64,000 nt of DNA from Sphingomonas pseudosanguinis. Its GTDB lineage: Bacteria; Pseudomonadota; Alphaproteobacteria; Sphingomonadales; Sphingomonadaceae. Both the position numbers and the translations under genes were made by a program. Shown here in pieces: positions 49,194 to 60,558 of the stretch. Under the pieces are notes generated by a model. That model saw only the letters and a program-made list of their open reading frames with translations, was not told the DNA's origin and did no database searches. How positions within the stretch are numbered: position 1 is the first letter of the stretch; each line of letters begins with the position of its first letter. The stretch covers positions 310,001-374,000 of the forward strand of contig NZ_JACIDH010000001.1 in assembly GCF_014196255.1 (NCBI RefSeq). Direction: 5' to 3'.

Positions 49194-50189
49194 ATGTCCG
49201 ATCGAAGGCTGGCGCCCCGAGGAATTCCTCGAAGGTGGCGGCCCATTTCCATGACCCAAGGCGTCCTGACCAAGTCGCTGGTGCAAACCGATACCGTGCC
49301 GCCCGAGCGGCGCGAGGCGGTGTATCAGGGCGGCATCAACAACACGCTGGCCACCACATTCCTGAGCCAGCCGGTCTTCGCCGATCTGCGGTCCTGCTTC
49401 GTCGGGCCGTTCCACATCATCGAACTCGTGGCGTCGCCGCGGCGGTCGGAGCGGACGGCGGCGCAGATCGCGCACGATCGGCATGACGGCATCAGCGTCC
49501 AGCTGGCGCGTCGCGGCGTGTCGCGCGGCGAGGCGGGGCGACGCAAGGTTCTCAGCACGCCCGGCACGGTCATGCTGCTCGATTTCGCGCAGCCCTTTTA
49601 TATGGTCGACGAGGGTGAGCGTGACGTCATCAATGTCTCGGTCCCGCGCGTCATGCTGGCGGAGCGGGTGGACGATGTGCGGGCGCTGCACGGGCGGGTG
49701 CTCGATGCGGAGGACAGCACGCTGCTGGCGGTCCATCTGAACGCGATCGCGCCCCGGCTGGAGACCATGCCGACCAGCGCCGCGCCCGTGCTGGCGGATG
49801 TGCTGATGCAACTCGTCACGCTGGCCATCGGCCAGCCCTCGGGGCCGCCATCGGCCACCGACCGGCGCACGGCGCTGGCGCAACAGGCACGGCGGCAGAT
49901 CGAGGCGCGACTGGGGTCGAGCGACCTGAGTCCCGAATGGCTGTTCGCGCGCCTCAACATCTCACGCTCCGAACTTTACGCTTTGTTCGAGGAGGAGGGT
50001 GGCGTGGTGCGCTATATCTGGCGACGGCGGCTGGAGGCGGCGCGCGACGCGCTGCTCGACGCGAGCGAAAAGCGGCGTATCGGCGAGATCGCCTTTCACT
50101 TCGGCTTTTCCAGCGAGGCCCATTTTGCCCGAGCGTTTCGCAGCGCGTTCGGCAAGACGGCCAGCGAAACGCGGCGCACACGCGGTTAA
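49194..50189 (+). CDS. AraC-family transcriptional regulator
   Basis: A 331-aa regulator. The N-terminal about 210 residues are an AraC-binding-like sensor domain (TPGTVMLLDFAQPFYMVDEGERDVINVSVPR). The C-terminal AraC HTH has LFARLNISRSELYALFEEEGGVVRYIWRRRLEAARDALLD and IGEIAFHFGFSSEAHFARAFRSAFGKT. The start at 49194 is preferred for the GAGG site upstream; ATG at 49251 is possible. It lies upstream of the adhesin operon and could control it, but this is only positional. Confidence 0.9.
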   Translation: MSDRRLAPRGIPRRWRPISMTQGVLTKSLVQTDTVPPERREAVYQGGINNTLATTFLSQPVFADLRSCFVGPFHIIELVASPRRSERTAAQIAHDRHDGISVQLARRGVSRGEAGRRKVLSTPGTVMLLDFAQPFYMVDEGERDVINVSVPRVMLAERVDDVRALHGRVLDAEDSTLLAVHLNAIAPRLETMPTSAAPVLADVLMQLVTLAIGQPSGPPSATDRRTALAQQARRQIEARLGSSDLSPEWLFARLNISRSELYALFEEEGGVVRYIWRRRLEAARDALLDASEKRRIGEIAFHFGFSSEAHFARAFRSAFGKTASETRRTRG

Positions 50190-50535
50190 TGTCTTCGAAA
50201 GGGACAAAGCGGCGCCGGCTGAACGGTCAGTCAAGTAAATTGGACGCCCGGCCAATTGCGGCTCGGTGAACGAACCTTAAAAAGATCGTCATCGGCAGGG
50301 TTCGATCGATTGGCGGTCGAGCGGTCCGGGGGAACAGGGACGAGCGCGCCGCGGGCGCGCCAAGGGGACGGAACGCCGCTGATCCGGGGGGATGAGCGGT
50401 GGTATCACAGCTTTTGACGAACGCGGTCGCATCGTAAGGTGCGGCACCGATCGCTGGCACGCGCCCGATACCGGTCGGGCGTGACCCCTTGTCGTTTCCA
50501 AACACCCGGACGCCTCGCCCTTTGGGAGACGCGCA
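50190..50535 (+). promoter_or_regulatory. adhesin leader region
   Basis: A 346-bp region without a credible gene. A weak promoter-like pair, TTGACG (50414-50419) and TAAGGT (50435-50440), has a 15-bp spacer. A GGGAGA ribosome site (about 50523-50528) precedes the GTG start of the adhesin. No clear operator is seen. Confidence 0.35.
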
Positions 50536-53500
50536 GTGACCATCAATCTCGGCCTTGGCATCAGCATCGGCAACGGTACCAGCAACGCGAACCAGACGAT
50601 CACCGGCAACGACGCCTCGAACGTCCTGCGCGGCGGCAATGGCAATGATCGGATCACCGGCGGCGCCGGCAACGACGTGATCCATGCCGGCGCGGGCAAT
50701 GACCAGGTCGATGCGGGGGCGGGCAACGACCTCGTCTTTGGCGGCGACGGCAATGACAGCATCCTGGGCGGCACCGGCAACGACTCGCTCTATGGCGACA
50801 GCGGCAACGACATGCTCGACGGCGGCGAGGGCAATGACACCCTGTCCGGGGGCGAGGGCAACGACACGCTGCTGGGCGGGGCGGGCAACGACCTGCTCGA
50901 TGGCGGTATCGGCAACGACTATCTCGATGGCGGCGCGGGGCTGGACACCGTGCTCGGCGGGCTGGGCAACGACACGCTGGTCTATCGGCTGGCCGATCAT
51001 GGCCCGGCGTCCAAGTCATGGTTCGCGCCGCAGGATTCCTATGACGGCGGCAGCGACACCGACACGCTGCGGCTGGTCTTCACGCGTGACGAATGGCTGC
51101 GCAGCGACATCCAGGCCGATGTCGCGCGCTATGTCGCGTTCCTGAATCAGGAGGCGAACAGCGTCCTCGCGCGCGTGTCCGCCAAGCTGGGCACCAACGA
51201 ATATTATGGCACGTTCCAGTTCGACGCCTTCGACCTGACGGTCAGCCGGGTCGAGAAGTTCGAGGTCATGATCGACGGCCTGCTGCTCGATCCGCGCGAC
51301 GAAGCCGTGATCGCGCGCGCCGATGCGATCACCACCGACGAGGATCACGCATCGCTGGCGTTCAACCTGCTCGCCAACGACTCGGTGCCCGATCAGGTGC
51401 GCTCGGTCTCGGTCGGCAATCCCGCGCATGGCACGGTGACGCTGACCCAGAATTATGCCGATCCCGCCAATCCGGTCGCCAATGTCGTCTACACGCCCAA
51501 CGCGGCCTATTATCAGTATCTCGCGCAGGGCGAGAAGGCGGTCGACAGCTTCACCTATACGGTGACCGATGCGGACGGCGACGTGTCGACCGCGACCGTC
51601 ACGGTGACGATCACCGGCCAGAATGACGGCCCCGCGATCGTCTCGGGCCGTTACCAGGGCGCGGTGGTCGAGGATGCGGCGGCGACGCTGACCAGCGACG
51701 GCACGATCACCTTCCGCGACATCGATCTGACCGACACGCACAGCGTCAGCATCGGTGCCGCGCGCGTCGCCATCACGGGCGGCGTTCCTTCGGGCTTCGC
51801 GCCGGCGGGCGGCTTCGGCACGCTGAGCGCCCAGGTCGTCGAGAACACCGCCGACCAGAATGCGCAAGGGACCATCAACTGGCGCTTCACCGCCGACAAT
51901 GCCAGCGTGCAGAGGCTCGCGGCCGGCCAGATCGCGACCCAGGTCTATATGCTGACCCTGACCGACAAGTTCGGCGCGACGACGACCCAGGACGTGACGG
52001 TCACGCTGACCGGCACCAACGACGCGCCGACCGTCACCGCCGCCGTGGCGAGCGGCGAGGTCATCGAGGATGCGACGACCGCCATCGCCGGCACCATCGC
52101 CTTCGCAGATGCGGACCTGATCGACACGCATAAGGTGAGCGTCGCGGCGCAAGAGGATTATTATCGCGGCCATTTCGCGACCGTCATCGACGATACGGCG
52201 ACGGGCGACGGCGCGGGCAAGGTCCGCTGGACCTTCGCGGTCGACAATGCCGACCTGCAGGACCTCGCCGAGGGCGAGACGATGGTCCAGCACTATGTCG
52301 TCACGGTCACCGACCAGAATGGCGCCAAGGTGGACCAGCAGGTGACGGTGACCCTGATCGGCACCAACGACGCCCCGGTCGCCATCGCCGATGTCGCCGA
52401 TCCGGCGATCGAGGACGGCGCGGTCGTCACCGGCTCGGTCGCGGGCAACGACCATGACGTCGATTACTACGCGCAGCTCACCTACGCCCTGAACGCGCCG
52501 GTCGCGGGCCTGACGCTGAATGCGGATGGCAGCTACAGCTTCGATCCCAGCAACGCGGCCTATCAGGCGCTGGCCAAGGGTGAGGTGCAGACCGTCGTCG
52601 CGGCCTACACCGTGACCGACGAATATGGTGCGACCGCCACGTCGACGCTGACCTTGACGATCACCGGCACGAACGACGCGCCGGTTGCGGTCGTGGACAC
52701 TGGCGCGGTTGTCGAAGATGCGATCCTGACGGGTTCGGTCGCGACGAACGACAGCGATGTCGATCATGGCGCGAAGCTGGCGTACACGCTGAACGCACCG
52801 GTCGCGGGGCTTACGCTCAACGCCGACGGCAGCTATAGCTTCGACGCTGGTCATGCGGCGTATCAGGCTCTGGCCAAAGATGAAGTCCAGACCATCGTCG
52901 CGAACTACACCGTCGCCGACGAACATGGCGCGACGGCCGTCTCGACGCTGACGTTGACTATCACCGGCACGAACGATGCGCCGGTCGCAGTCGTCGACGC
53001 CGGTTCTGTTATCGAAGACGCGATCCTGACAGGCTCGGTTGCTATCAATGATAGCGACATCGATCATGGTGCCAAACTCGCCTACACGCTGAATGCACCG
53101 GTCGCGGGGCTGACGCTGAACGCGGACGGTAGCTACAGCTTTGACGCTGGTAATGCTGTCTATCAGGCGCTGGCCAAGGACGAAGTCCAGACCATCGTCG
53201 CAAGCTATACCGTCACTGACGAACATGGCGCGACGGCCACGTCGACGCTGACGCTCTCAGTGACCGGCACGAATGACGCGCCGATTGCGGTCGTGGACGC
53301 CGGTTCGGTTGTCGAAGATGCGGTGCTGACGGGTTCGGTGGCTACGAACGACAGCGACGTCGATCATGGCGCCAAGCTGGCGTACACGCTCAACGCACCG
53401 GTCGCGGGGCTGACGCTCAACGCCGACGGCAGCTACAGCTTCGACGGTGGCAATGTGGCGTATCAGGCACTGGCGAAGGACGAAGTGCAGACCGTCGTTG

Positions 53501-56500
53501 CAAGCTACACCGTCACCGATGAACATGGGGCGACGGCTGTCTCGACGCTGACGCTGACGATCACCGGCACGAACGATGCGCCGGTTGCGGTCGTGGATGC
53601 TGGTTCGGTTGTCGAAGATGCGATCCTGACGGGTTCGGTGGCGACGAACGATAGCGACGTCGATCACGGCGCGAAGCTCGCCTATACGCTGAACGCACCG
53701 GTCGCAGGTCTGACGCTGAACGCGGACGGCAGCTACAGCTTCGACGCTGGTAACGCGGCCTATCAAGCGCTGGCCAAGGGCGAGGTGCAGACCGTCGTTG
53801 CGAGCTACACCGTCACCGATGAGCATGGCGCGACCGCCACTTCGTCACTGACGCTGACGATCACCGGCACGAATGACGCGCCGATTGCGGTCGTGGACGC
53901 CGGTTCGGTTGTCGAAGATGCGGTGCTGACGGGTTCGGTGGCTACGAACGACAGCGACGTCGATCATGGCGCCAAGCTGGCGTACACGCTCAACGCACCG
54001 GTCGCGGGGCTGACGCTCAACGCCGACGGCAGCTACAGCTTCGACGCTGGTAACGCGGCCTATCAAGCGCTGGCCAAGGGCGAAGTGCAGACCGTAGTTG
54101 CGAGCTACACCGTCACCGATGAGCATGGCGCGACCGCCACGTCGGCGCTGACGCTGACGATCACCGGCACGAACGATGCGCCGGTTGCGGTCGTGGATGC
54201 TGGTTCGGTTGTCGAAGATGCGATCCTGACGGGTTCGGTGGCGACGAACGATAGCGACGTCGATCACGGCGCGAAGCTCGCCTATACGCTGAACGCACCG
54301 GTCGCCGGTCTGACGCTGAACGCGGACGGCAGCTACAGCTTCGACGCTGGTGATGCCGCGTATCAGGCGCTGGCGAAAGACGAAATTCAGACCGTCGTTG
54401 CCAGCTACACCGTCACCGACGAACATGGGGCGACTGCCACGTCGGTGCTGACGCTCACGGTGACCGGCACGAACGATTCGCCGGTTGCGGTCGTTGACGC
54501 CGGTTCGGTTGTCGAAGACGCGATCCTGACGGGTTCGGTCGCGACGAACGACAGCGACATCGATCGTGGTGCCAAGCTGGCGTACGCGCTGAACGTACCG
54601 GTCGCGGGCCTGACGCTCAATGCGGACGGCAGCTACAGCTTCGATGCCGGCAACGCCGCCTATCAGGCGCTCGCCAAGGACGAGGTCCAGACCGTCGTCG
54701 CGACCTATACCGTCACCGACGAGCATGGTGCGACCGCGACGTCGACGCTCAGCATTGCCGTCACCGGCACCAATGACGCGCCGACCGCCGTCGCGGACAC
54801 GGTGAGCGTGGTCGAGGACAAGATCGTCGCCGGCTCACTGGCGGCCAATGACGGCGATCCGGATCATGGCGCCGTCCTGACCTACACGCTCGATGCGCCG
54901 GTCGCGGGCCTGACGCTGAACGCCGATGGCAGCTACAGCTTCGACGCCGGCAACGCCGCCTATCAGGCGCTGGCCGAGGGCGAGGTGCAGACGATCGTCG
55001 CCGGCTATGGCGTATCGGACGGGCAGGGCGGCACCGCCGCCGCGACGCTGACCATCACGGTCACCGGGCGGAACGACGGACCCGTCGCTGTCGCCGACAC
55101 GGCGGTCGCGGTCGAGGACGGCGCGAAGGTGACCGGCAATGTCGGGGCCAATGACAGCGACGTCGATCACGGCGCGGTGCTGACCTATGCCGCGACCAAC
55201 ACCGTCGCCGGGCTGACGATCAACGCCGATGGCAGCTATGTCTTCGATCCGTCGAACGCGGCCTATCAGAACCTGGCCGCCGGCGCGACGCGGGTCGTCA
55301 CCGGCACCTATTCGGTCACCGACGCCTCGGGCGCGGTCGCCAATGCCAGCCTGGCGATCACCGTCACCGGCACCAACGACGCGCCGGTCGTCGGCAATGT
55401 CGCACTGCCCGGCAACGCCACGGTCGTCGCCAACCGCCTGGTCAATGGCGATTTCAGCGATCCGACCGCGCTGAACGGCTGGACCGTCAATACGGCGTCC
55501 TCGGGCACCAGCTCGGTGTCGACCTCGACCGCGACGGTGCAGCGCAACACCAATATCATCCCGGGCGACAAGGATGTCGCGGCGCTGCGCTACAGCGCGA
55601 CCGTTCCCACCGGCTATGGCACCGGGCAGGGGCCGAGCATCACCAGCACCGCCTTTTCGGGCAATGCGGGCGACACGATCCGCTTCGTCTATGTCCTGTC
55701 CTCGGGCAGCGATCAGGCGATCGGCACCGGCTATATCCGCGATGCGGCGACGGGCGCGATCGTCCAGACCATCTTCGACTATAAGGTGCCCGTCATCGGG
55801 TCGACCGGGGTCCAGACGGTCGAGCTGACGCTGGCCCAGTCGGGCAACTACACGATCGACTTCCGCGTCGGCTCCTATGATGCGACCGGCGGGCGGGCGA
55901 TCGGCGCGACGCTGTATATCGGCACCGCGCAGATCATCCAGACCGGCATCACCGAGGATGGCAGCTTCGCCAACCCCAATGGCCGCAACCTGCTGCTGAC
56001 CCAGGCGACCGATGTCGACACGGGCGACGTGCTGACCGTGCCCGCCTTCTCGACCACCAGCGCGCAGGGCGCGACCGTGGTGATGGCGGCCGACGGCACG
56101 CTGACCATCACGCCTGCCGGTTCTGCGGCGGCGCAGGCGCTGGCGCTGGGGGAGACGGCGACCGACACCTTCACCTATCAGGTCTCGGACGGGCATGGCG
56201 GACTGACCAGCGCGACGGGCAGCTATACGCTGGTCGGCCAGAACGACGCCCCCGTCGCCCTCGCCGATACCGCGGCGGTGGCCGAGGATGCCACGATCAG
56301 TGGCAGCGTCGCCGCGAACGACTATGACGTCGATCATGGCGCCAAGCTGAGCTTCGCGCTGACGGCGCCGGTCGCCGGGCTGACGCTGAACGCCGATGGC
56401 AGCTATGTCTTCGACGCCGGCAACGCCGCCTATCAGGCGCTGGGCGAGGGCGAGACGCGGGTCGTCACCGCGACCTACACGGTCACCGACGAGAACAAGG

Positions 56501-58302
56501 CCAGCGCGACCCAGACTCTGTCGATCACCGTCACCGGCACCAATGACGCGCCGGTCGCGGTGGGCGACACGCTGCGGGTCAGCGAGGACGGTGCGACGGT
56601 CGTCACGGCGGCGACGCTGACCGCCAATGACAGCGATGCGGACGACGACGCGCTGACCATCACCGGCGTCGGTGCGACGGGGACGATCGGCACCGTCGCG
56701 CTGGTCGACGGCAATGTCAGCTATGCGGCGGGCAGCGCCTTCCAGTATCTGAAGGCCGGCGAGACCGCGACCGACAGCTTCACCTATACGGTGTCGGACG
56801 GCCATGGCGGCGTATCGACCGCCACGACCACGGTGACGATCACCGGCGAGAATGACGCGCCCAAGGCCGCCGACGACACGCTGTTCGCATCGCCCGGCGT
56901 CGCAGCGACGGTGGCGGTGCTCGCCAACGACTCCGATCCGGAGGGCGACGCGATCACGGTGCAGAGCGTGACCAACGGCGCGCACGGCACGGTGTCGATC
57001 AACAGCGACGGCACGCTCAGCTATACGGCGGCGGCCGGCTATTCGGGCAATGACAGCTTCACCTATACCGCGACGGACGGGGCCGGCCTGACCTCGACCG
57101 CGACGGTGGCGGTCGTGGTCGGCGTGCTCGACCATGACACGGTCGGCAACGACGTGTTCCTGCAGGGCAATTATATGGAGATCGGCGTATCGAGCGCGGG
57201 CTCGCTCGGCACCGCCAGTGCCGCGCCGGCCAATTATCACCCGACCAACGGCGCGCGCCGGATCTCGTACGTGGTCGACACCGATGGCTGGAATGCGGGG
57301 GCGGCGCCCAAGTCGGGCGATTTCACCCTGCCGGGCTCGCCGGTCGACACGATCGGCTTCGGCTTCAACGGCCGCTCGTTCATCCAGGACCAGCGCAGCG
57401 GGCGCAACGACATCGCCACCACGACCGTCGACACGACGGTGGGCACGACCCTGTCGACGACCACCACCGGCACCGCCAGCTATAATGGCGGGACCATGGC
57501 GGTGAAGCAGGTGATCGAGCTCGACGCCAACGCCACCTATTACAAGACCACGATCACGGTGACGAACACCGGCAGCTCGACGCTGAGCGATGTGCGCTTC
57601 CTGCGCAGCTTCGACCCCGATCAGGACGTCGACAAGGGCGGGTCGTTCGCCACCTATAACGACGTGCTGTCCAATCCGACGGCGGGCAATGCGCTGGCGA
57701 TCTCGCGGGCGACGGGGCCGATGTCGGGCGTGTCGGTCAACCTGGTGTCGTTCGATGCCGCCGCGCGCAGCTCGAACTATGGTTTCGCCAATTACGACGT
57801 CTATGCCGGTTCGGCCTATGCCAATCCGGTCGACCGCAACGGGACGATGGCGGACGAGGCGATCACCCTGGCCTTCGGCTTCGGCAATCTGGGCGTCGGT
57901 GAGACGATGACCAAGACCTTCTACACCAGCCTGAACGGCAGTTCGGGGGCGAACGACATGCTGATCGGCGGCAACGGCAATGACGTGCTGAATGCCGGTG
58001 CGGGCGACGACATCCTGCTGGGCCTGACCGGCAACGACACGCTGACCGGCGGCACGGGCAACGATACGTTCGTGTTCACCAAGGGTAGCGGCGCCGACAC
58101 GATCACCGACTTTACCGGCGGCGCCGGGACCAGCGACGTGATCGAGTTGCGCGGCATGGGCTTCACCAGCTTCGCCGACGTCAAGGCCTCGGCCTTCCAG
58201 GCGGCGGACGGGGTGCATATCGATCTGCACAATGGCGACTCGCTGGTGCTGTCGGGCGTGTCGCTTGCCTCGCTCAACGCCGACGACTTCCTGTTCGCCT
58301 GA
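50536..58302 (+). CDS. giant VCBS/RTX type I secreted adhesin
   Basis: A 2,588-aa surface or secreted adhesin. RTX Ca-binding nonapeptides occur at the N-terminus (about 33-147, GGxGND motifs) and near the C-terminus (about 2475-2515). Between them are cadherin/VCBS-type domains (about 255-610), ten near-identical VCBS repeats of about 100 residues (about 609-1611), a probable carbohydrate-binding domain (about 1630-1810, [14 protein letters not shown]...), more VCBS/cadherin domains (to about 2195), and a beta-rich region (about 2200-2470). It ends in a type I signal ([10 protein letters not shown]). There is no N-terminal Sec signal, and the exporter genes follow. GTG start; biofilm or attachment role is likely. 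Confidence 0.9.
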   Translation: MTINLGLGISIGNGTSNANQTITGNDASNVLRGGNGNDRITGGAGNDVIHAGAGNDQVDAGAGNDLVFGGDGNDSILGGTGNDSLYGDSGNDMLDGGEGNDTLSGGEGNDTLLGGAGNDLLDGGIGNDYLDGGAGLDTVLGGLGNDTLVYRLADHGPASKSWFAPQDSYDGGSDTDTLRLVFTRDEWLRSDIQADVARYVAFLNQEANSVLARVSAKLGTNEYYGTFQFDAFDLTVSRVEKFEVMIDGLLLDPRDEAVIARADAITTDEDHASLAFNLLANDSVPDQVRSVSVGNPAHGTVTLTQNYADPANPVANVVYTPNAAYYQYLAQGEKAVDSFTYTVTDADGDVSTATVTVTITGQNDGPAIVSGRYQGAVVEDAAATLTSDGTITFRDIDLTDTHSVSIGAARVAITGGVPSGFAPAGGFGTLSAQVVENTADQNAQGTINWRFTADNASVQRLAAGQIATQVYMLTLTDKFGATTTQDVTVTLTGTNDAPTVTAAVASGEVIEDATTAIAGTIAFADADLIDTHKVSVAAQEDYYRGHFATVIDDTATGDGAGKVRWTFAVDNADLQDLAEGETMVQHYVVTVTDQNGAKVDQQVTVTLIGTNDAPVAIADVADPAIEDGAVVTGSVAGNDHDVDYYAQLTYALNAPVAGLTLNADGSYSFDPSNAAYQALAKGEVQTVVAAYTVTDEYGATATSTLTLTITGTNDAPVAVVDTGAVVEDAILTGSVATNDSDVDHGAKLAYTLNAPVAGLTLNADGSYSFDAGHAAYQALAKDEVQTIVANYTVADEHGATAVSTLTLTITGTNDAPVAVVDAGSVIEDAILTGSVAINDSDIDHGAKLAYTLNAPVAGLTLNADGSYSFDAGNAVYQALAKDEVQTIVASYTVTDEHGATATSTLTLSVTGTNDAPIAVVDAGSVVEDAVLTGSVATNDSDVDHGAKLAYTLNAPVAGLTLNADGSYSFDGGNVAYQALAKDEVQTVVASYTVTDEHGATAVSTLTLTITGTNDAPVAVVDAGSVVEDAILTGSVATNDSDVDHGAKLAYTLNAPVAGLTLNADGSYSFDAGNAAYQALAKGEVQTVVASYTVTDEHGATATSSLTLTITGTNDAPIAVVDAGSVVEDAVLTGSVATNDSDVDHGAKLAYTLNAPVAGLTLNADGSYSFDAGNAAYQALAKGEVQTVVASYTVTDEHGATATSALTLTITGTNDAPVAVVDAGSVVEDAILTGSVATNDSDVDHGAKLAYTLNAPVAGLTLNADGSYSFDAGDAAYQALAKDEIQTVVASYTVTDEHGATATSVLTLTVTGTNDSPVAVVDAGSVVEDAILTGSVATNDSDIDRGAKLAYALNVPVAGLTLNADGSYSFDAGNAAYQALAKDEVQTVVATYTVTDEHGATATSTLSIAVTGTNDAPTAVADTVSVVEDKIVAGSLAANDGDPDHGAVLTYTLDAPVAGLTLNADGSYSFDAGNAAYQALAEGEVQTIVAGYGVSDGQGGTAAATLTITVTGRNDGPVAVADTAVAVEDGAKVTGNVGANDSDVDHGAVLTYAATNTVAGLTINADGSYVFDPSNAAYQNLAAGATRVVTGTYSVTDASGAVANASLAITVTGTNDAPVVGNVALPGNATVVANRLVNGDFSDPTALNGWTVNTASSGTSSVSTSTATVQRNTNIIPGDKDVAALRYSATVPTGYGTGQGPSITSTAFSGNAGDTIRFVYVLSSGSDQAIGTGYIRDAATGAIVQTIFDYKVPVIGSTGVQTVELTLAQSGNYTIDFRVGSYDATGGRAIGATLYIGTAQIIQTGITEDGSFANPNGRNLLLTQATDVDTGDVLTVPAFSTTSAQGATVVMAADGTLTITPAGSAAAQALALGETATDTFTYQVSDGHGGLTSATGSYTLVGQNDAPVALADTAAVAEDATISGSVAANDYDVDHGAKLSFALTAPVAGLTLNADGSYVFDAGNAAYQALGEGETRVVTATYTVTDENKASATQTLSITVTGTNDAPVAVGDTLRVSEDGATVVTAATLTANDSDADDDALTITGVGATGTIGTVALVDGNVSYAAGSAFQYLKAGETATDSFTYTVSDGHGGVSTATTTVTITGENDAPKAADDTLFASPGVAATVAVLANDSDPEGDAITVQSVTNGAHGTVSINSDGTLSYTAAAGYSGNDSFTYTATDGAGLTSTATVAVVVGVLDHDTVGNDVFLQGNYMEIGVSSAGSLGTASAAPANYHPTNGARRISYVVDTDGWNAGAAPKSGDFTLPGSPVDTIGFGFNGRSFIQDQRSGRNDIATTTVDTTVGTTLSTTTTGTASYNGGTMAVKQVIELDANATYYKTTITVTNTGSSTLSDVRFLRSFDPDQDVDKGGSFATYNDVLSNPTAGNALAISRATGPMSGVSVNLVSFDAAARSSNYGFANYDVYAGSAYANPVDRNGTMADEAITLAFGFGNLGVGETMTKTFYTSLNGSSGANDMLIGGNGNDVLNAGAGDDILLGLTGNDTLTGGTGNDTFVFTKGSGADTITDFTGGAGTSDVIELRGMGFTSFADVKASAFQAADGVHIDLHNGDSLVLSGVSLASLNADDFLFA
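52360..55368 (+). repeat. ten tandem VCBS repeat units
   Basis: Units begin at each GTNDAP-type motif: 52360, 52666, 52966, 53266, 53566, 53866, 54166, 54466, 54766 and 55066. The first is 306 bp, the next eight exactly 300 bp, the last 303 bp. DNA identity between neighbours is high. Units starting 53266 and 53866 share a stretch of about 184 identical bases, and units 53566 and 54166 share about 160, showing a 600-bp higher-order period. Confidence 0.93.
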
Positions 58303-58317
58303 GCCGGAGGCACCGTC

Positions 58318-58767
58318 ATGGCATGGATTCCGTCGAACATCTTCGGGCTGGCGGGGCGGTCGGTGACCGTCCCCGTCGACAGCCTCTGGGCGCCGCGCGA
58401 GGGGGACGGGCCGATGGCCCTGCCCGAACCGGCGGCGCCGGTGATCCGTCCGGGCCGTCCGCAATGGGCGGATCATGAACTGATCGCGCATGGCGACGGT
58501 GCGGCGGCGGTCGATCTGGCGCTGCTGCTCGGCGCTCAGGACGACGTGCGATCGGATACCGCCGTTCCTCAGGTCGCGGTCGAGGGGACGGCTCCGGCAC
58601 AGGCGGTGATCGTCTCGGCGGTCGCGGAGGATGCCGGCGATTTCGCGCAGGTTCCGCTTGCCGCGTTCCAGGCGGCGGACAATGCCCGGATCGATCCGCA
58701 CGAGGCGTTCACGATGCTTCTGCCCGAGCAGGTCGCGATGGATAGCGGTATGTTCATGATCGTCTGA
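58318..58767 (+). CDS. 149-aa protein between adhesin and exporter
   Basis: A 149-aa acidic, Ala/Val-rich protein starting 15 bp after the adhesin, so in the same operon. It begins AWIPSNIFGLAGRSVTVPVDSLWAPREGDG and lacks a signal peptide and membrane helices. No family is recognised. It could be an adhesin chaperone, a secreted partner, or a regulator of release; a link to the adhesin rests on position only. Confidence 0.6.
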   Translation: MAWIPSNIFGLAGRSVTVPVDSLWAPREGDGPMALPEPAAPVIRPGRPQWADHELIAHGDGAAAVDLALLLGAQDDVRSDTAVPQVAVEGTAPAQAVIVSAVAEDAGDFAQVPLAAFQAADNARIDPHEAFTMLLPEQVAMDSGMFMIV

Positions 58768-58791
58768 TAGGAATGATCCAAACTCGGTTCG

Positions 58792-58823
58792 GGGGAGCTG
58801 CACCATGGTCGGTGCGGCTCCCC
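58792..58823 (+). terminator. 13-bp-stem hairpin before exporter genes
   Basis: Arms 58792-58804 and 58811-58823 (GGGGAGCTGCACC with GGTGCGGCTCCCC, one T-G pair) with a 6-nt loop. No T-run follows. It may reduce read-through from the adhesin transcript into the exporter genes or protect the upstream mRNA. Confidence 0.5.
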
Positions 58824-58938
58824 TCGGCCGTTTGCGGCGGCCGGGGGGCCGGCGGGGCTTTCGCCGAACAGGGTATATGGGGTGGGTGCGCGTAGGATGA
58901 GGGGGTGTCAGCAAAGGGCCGGAACGGGCGGCCGCGCC

Positions 58939-60558
58939 ATGTGGCGAGCGATGCCGATGCTCGTCATCATGGCCACGTCCGCCACCGCGCAGACGACCGG
59001 CGCGCCGGGCCCGTCGACGCTGCAACAAAATCCCCAGATCGGCGCGACGCCCACCCGCTTGCCGCCGTCGCCGACGCTGGCCCCGACGGGCGACCCGGCA
59101 TCGCTTCCCGCACCATCCATCCCGGCGGGGTCGCCGGTGCGCATCGGTGGCATGCCCGCGCCGCCCGCCGCCCCGGTGGCGTCCCCGGCACCGGTGATCC
59201 CGCGCAGCGGCTTGTGGGTGCAGAATGTCCCCGGCGGCCTGCCCGCGCCCAGCGAGGACCCGCTGCGCATCGATCCCGCCACCGATCCGATCCTGCGACT
59301 GGCGCGGACGCAGACGCCGCTCGACGGCTTTCGCCAGGCGGTGGCGCAGGCGGTGCGCCGCAACCCGTCGCTCGCGGAAACGGCGGCGCAGGCCGAGGAG
59401 GCCGCCGCCGCGCGCGACGAGGCGCAGGCGCGGCAATATCCCACCGCCGACCTGTCGCTCTCGACCTTCAAGATCGTCAGTCGCGCCTTTTCCAACGATC
59501 CGGGCAATGTGCTGGAACGCTCCCGCCCCGACAGCCGCACCGATGGCCTGATCCGCATCCAGCAGCCGGTGGTCGACTTCGGTGCCAGCAACAGCCGCAT
59601 CGCGGCGGCCGAGGCGCGGATCAAGGCGTCGCTGGCCGGCCAGGACGATGTCAGCGCGCAGATCGCGCTGCGCACGATTTCGGTCTGGTACAATGTCTAT
59701 GGCTATCGCGCGCTGGTCCGACTGGGCGAGGTGTTCGCCGACAGCCAGCGCGATCTGCGCGCGCGGATTCAGGAACGCGTGGGGCAGGGCTATGCCGCAC
59801 AGGGCGATGTCGCGCAGGTCGACAGCTATGTGGCCGCCTCCGACGCGCAGCTCGCCGATTTCCGCCGCGCGCTCGCCAATGCCGAGGCGCAATATCTGGG
59901 GCTGGTCGGCGCGCCGGCCCCCGCCGATCTGGGCCGCGCCCCCGTGCTCGACGCCGGACCGATCGCGGCGACAGGCCTGCGTGACGACATCGCCGTCCTG
60001 CCGACCGTGCGGGTGGCCGCGGCGCAGGCCGGGGCGGCGCGCCGCGATGCCGATGCGCTGCGCTCCGACCGGTTGCCGCAGCTGACCGCGGGGGTCGATG
60101 CCGGCCGTTACGGCGTGATCGAGAATCGCCGCGACTATGACGTGCGCGCCAATCTGACGCTCAGCATGCGGCTGGGCGGCGGTGCCGCCGAGCGGGTCCG
60201 CCAGGCCGAGGCGCGGGTGCACGGCGCCGACGCGCGGCTCGACCGCATCCGCCAGGATGCCGAGCGCGACGCGCGCATCGCCTTGTCGGACATCGCCGCG
60301 CTCGAGCAGGCGCGGACCGCGATCGAGCGCAACTACATTGCCAGTCGCCAGTCGCGCGATGTGCTGGCCGAACGCTTCCGCGTGTCGCGCGGGACGCTGT
60401 TCGACCTGCTGTCCGCCGAGAACAACTATTTCGGCGTCGCGGCGCGCTATATCCAGACGGTCACCGAGCTGGATACCGCCCGCTATGTCCTGCTCGCCCG
60501 CACCGGCCGCCTGTTGCGCGCCCTGCAGATTGATCCCGCCACGATGGACACGCCATGA
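58939..60558 (+). CDS. TolC-family outer membrane channel (type I secretion)
   Basis: A 539-aa outer membrane efflux protein. From ATG 58939 a signal peptide runs to about residue 18 (ATSATAQ), then a Pro-rich spacer of about 90 residues and two TolC repeats with long helices (ARTQTPLDGFRQAVAQAVRRNPSLAETAAQAEEA, and later AERVRQAEARVHGADARLDRIRQDAERD). Upstream starts at 58882 (GTG) or 58897 would spoil the signal peptide. It overlaps the ABC gene by 4 bp and should form the outer duct for the adhesin. Confidence 0.9.
   Translation: MWRAMPMLVIMATSATAQTTGAPGPSTLQQNPQIGATPTRLPPSPTLAPTGDPASLPAPSIPAGSPVRIGGMPAPPAAPVASPAPVIPRSGLWVQNVPGGLPAPSEDPLRIDPATDPILRLARTQTPLDGFRQAVAQAVRRNPSLAETAAQAEEAAAARDEAQARQYPTADLSLSTFKIVSRAFSNDPGNVLERSRPDSRTDGLIRIQQPVVDFGASNSRIAAAEARIKASLAGQDDVSAQIALRTISVWYNVYGYRALVRLGEVFADSQRDLRARIQERVGQGYAAQGDVAQVDSYVAASDAQLADFRRALANAEAQYLGLVGAPAPADLGRAPVLDAGPIAATGLRDDIAVLPTVRVAAAQAGAARRDADALRSDRLPQLTAGVDAGRYGVIENRRDYDVRANLTLSMRLGGGAAERVRQAEARVHGADARLDRIRQDAERDARIALSDIAALEQARTAIERNYIASRQSRDVLAERFRVSRGTLFDLLSAENNYFGVAARYIQTVTELDTARYVLLARTGRLLRALQIDPATMDTP

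Noticed and set aside
52360..55368. Regular 300-bp repeats considered as a CRISPR-like or satellite array
   Set aside because: The repeats keep one reading frame and encode VCBS domains; there are no short repeats with unique spacers and no cas genes.
54835..60222. Very long open frame (about 1,795 codons) on the minus strand, antisense to the adhesin and TolC genes
   Set aside because: It mirrors the codon structure of the GC-rich plus-strand genes, is extremely rich in Arg, Gly and Asp with no domain pattern, and runs across gene ends. The plus-strand products are clearly real.
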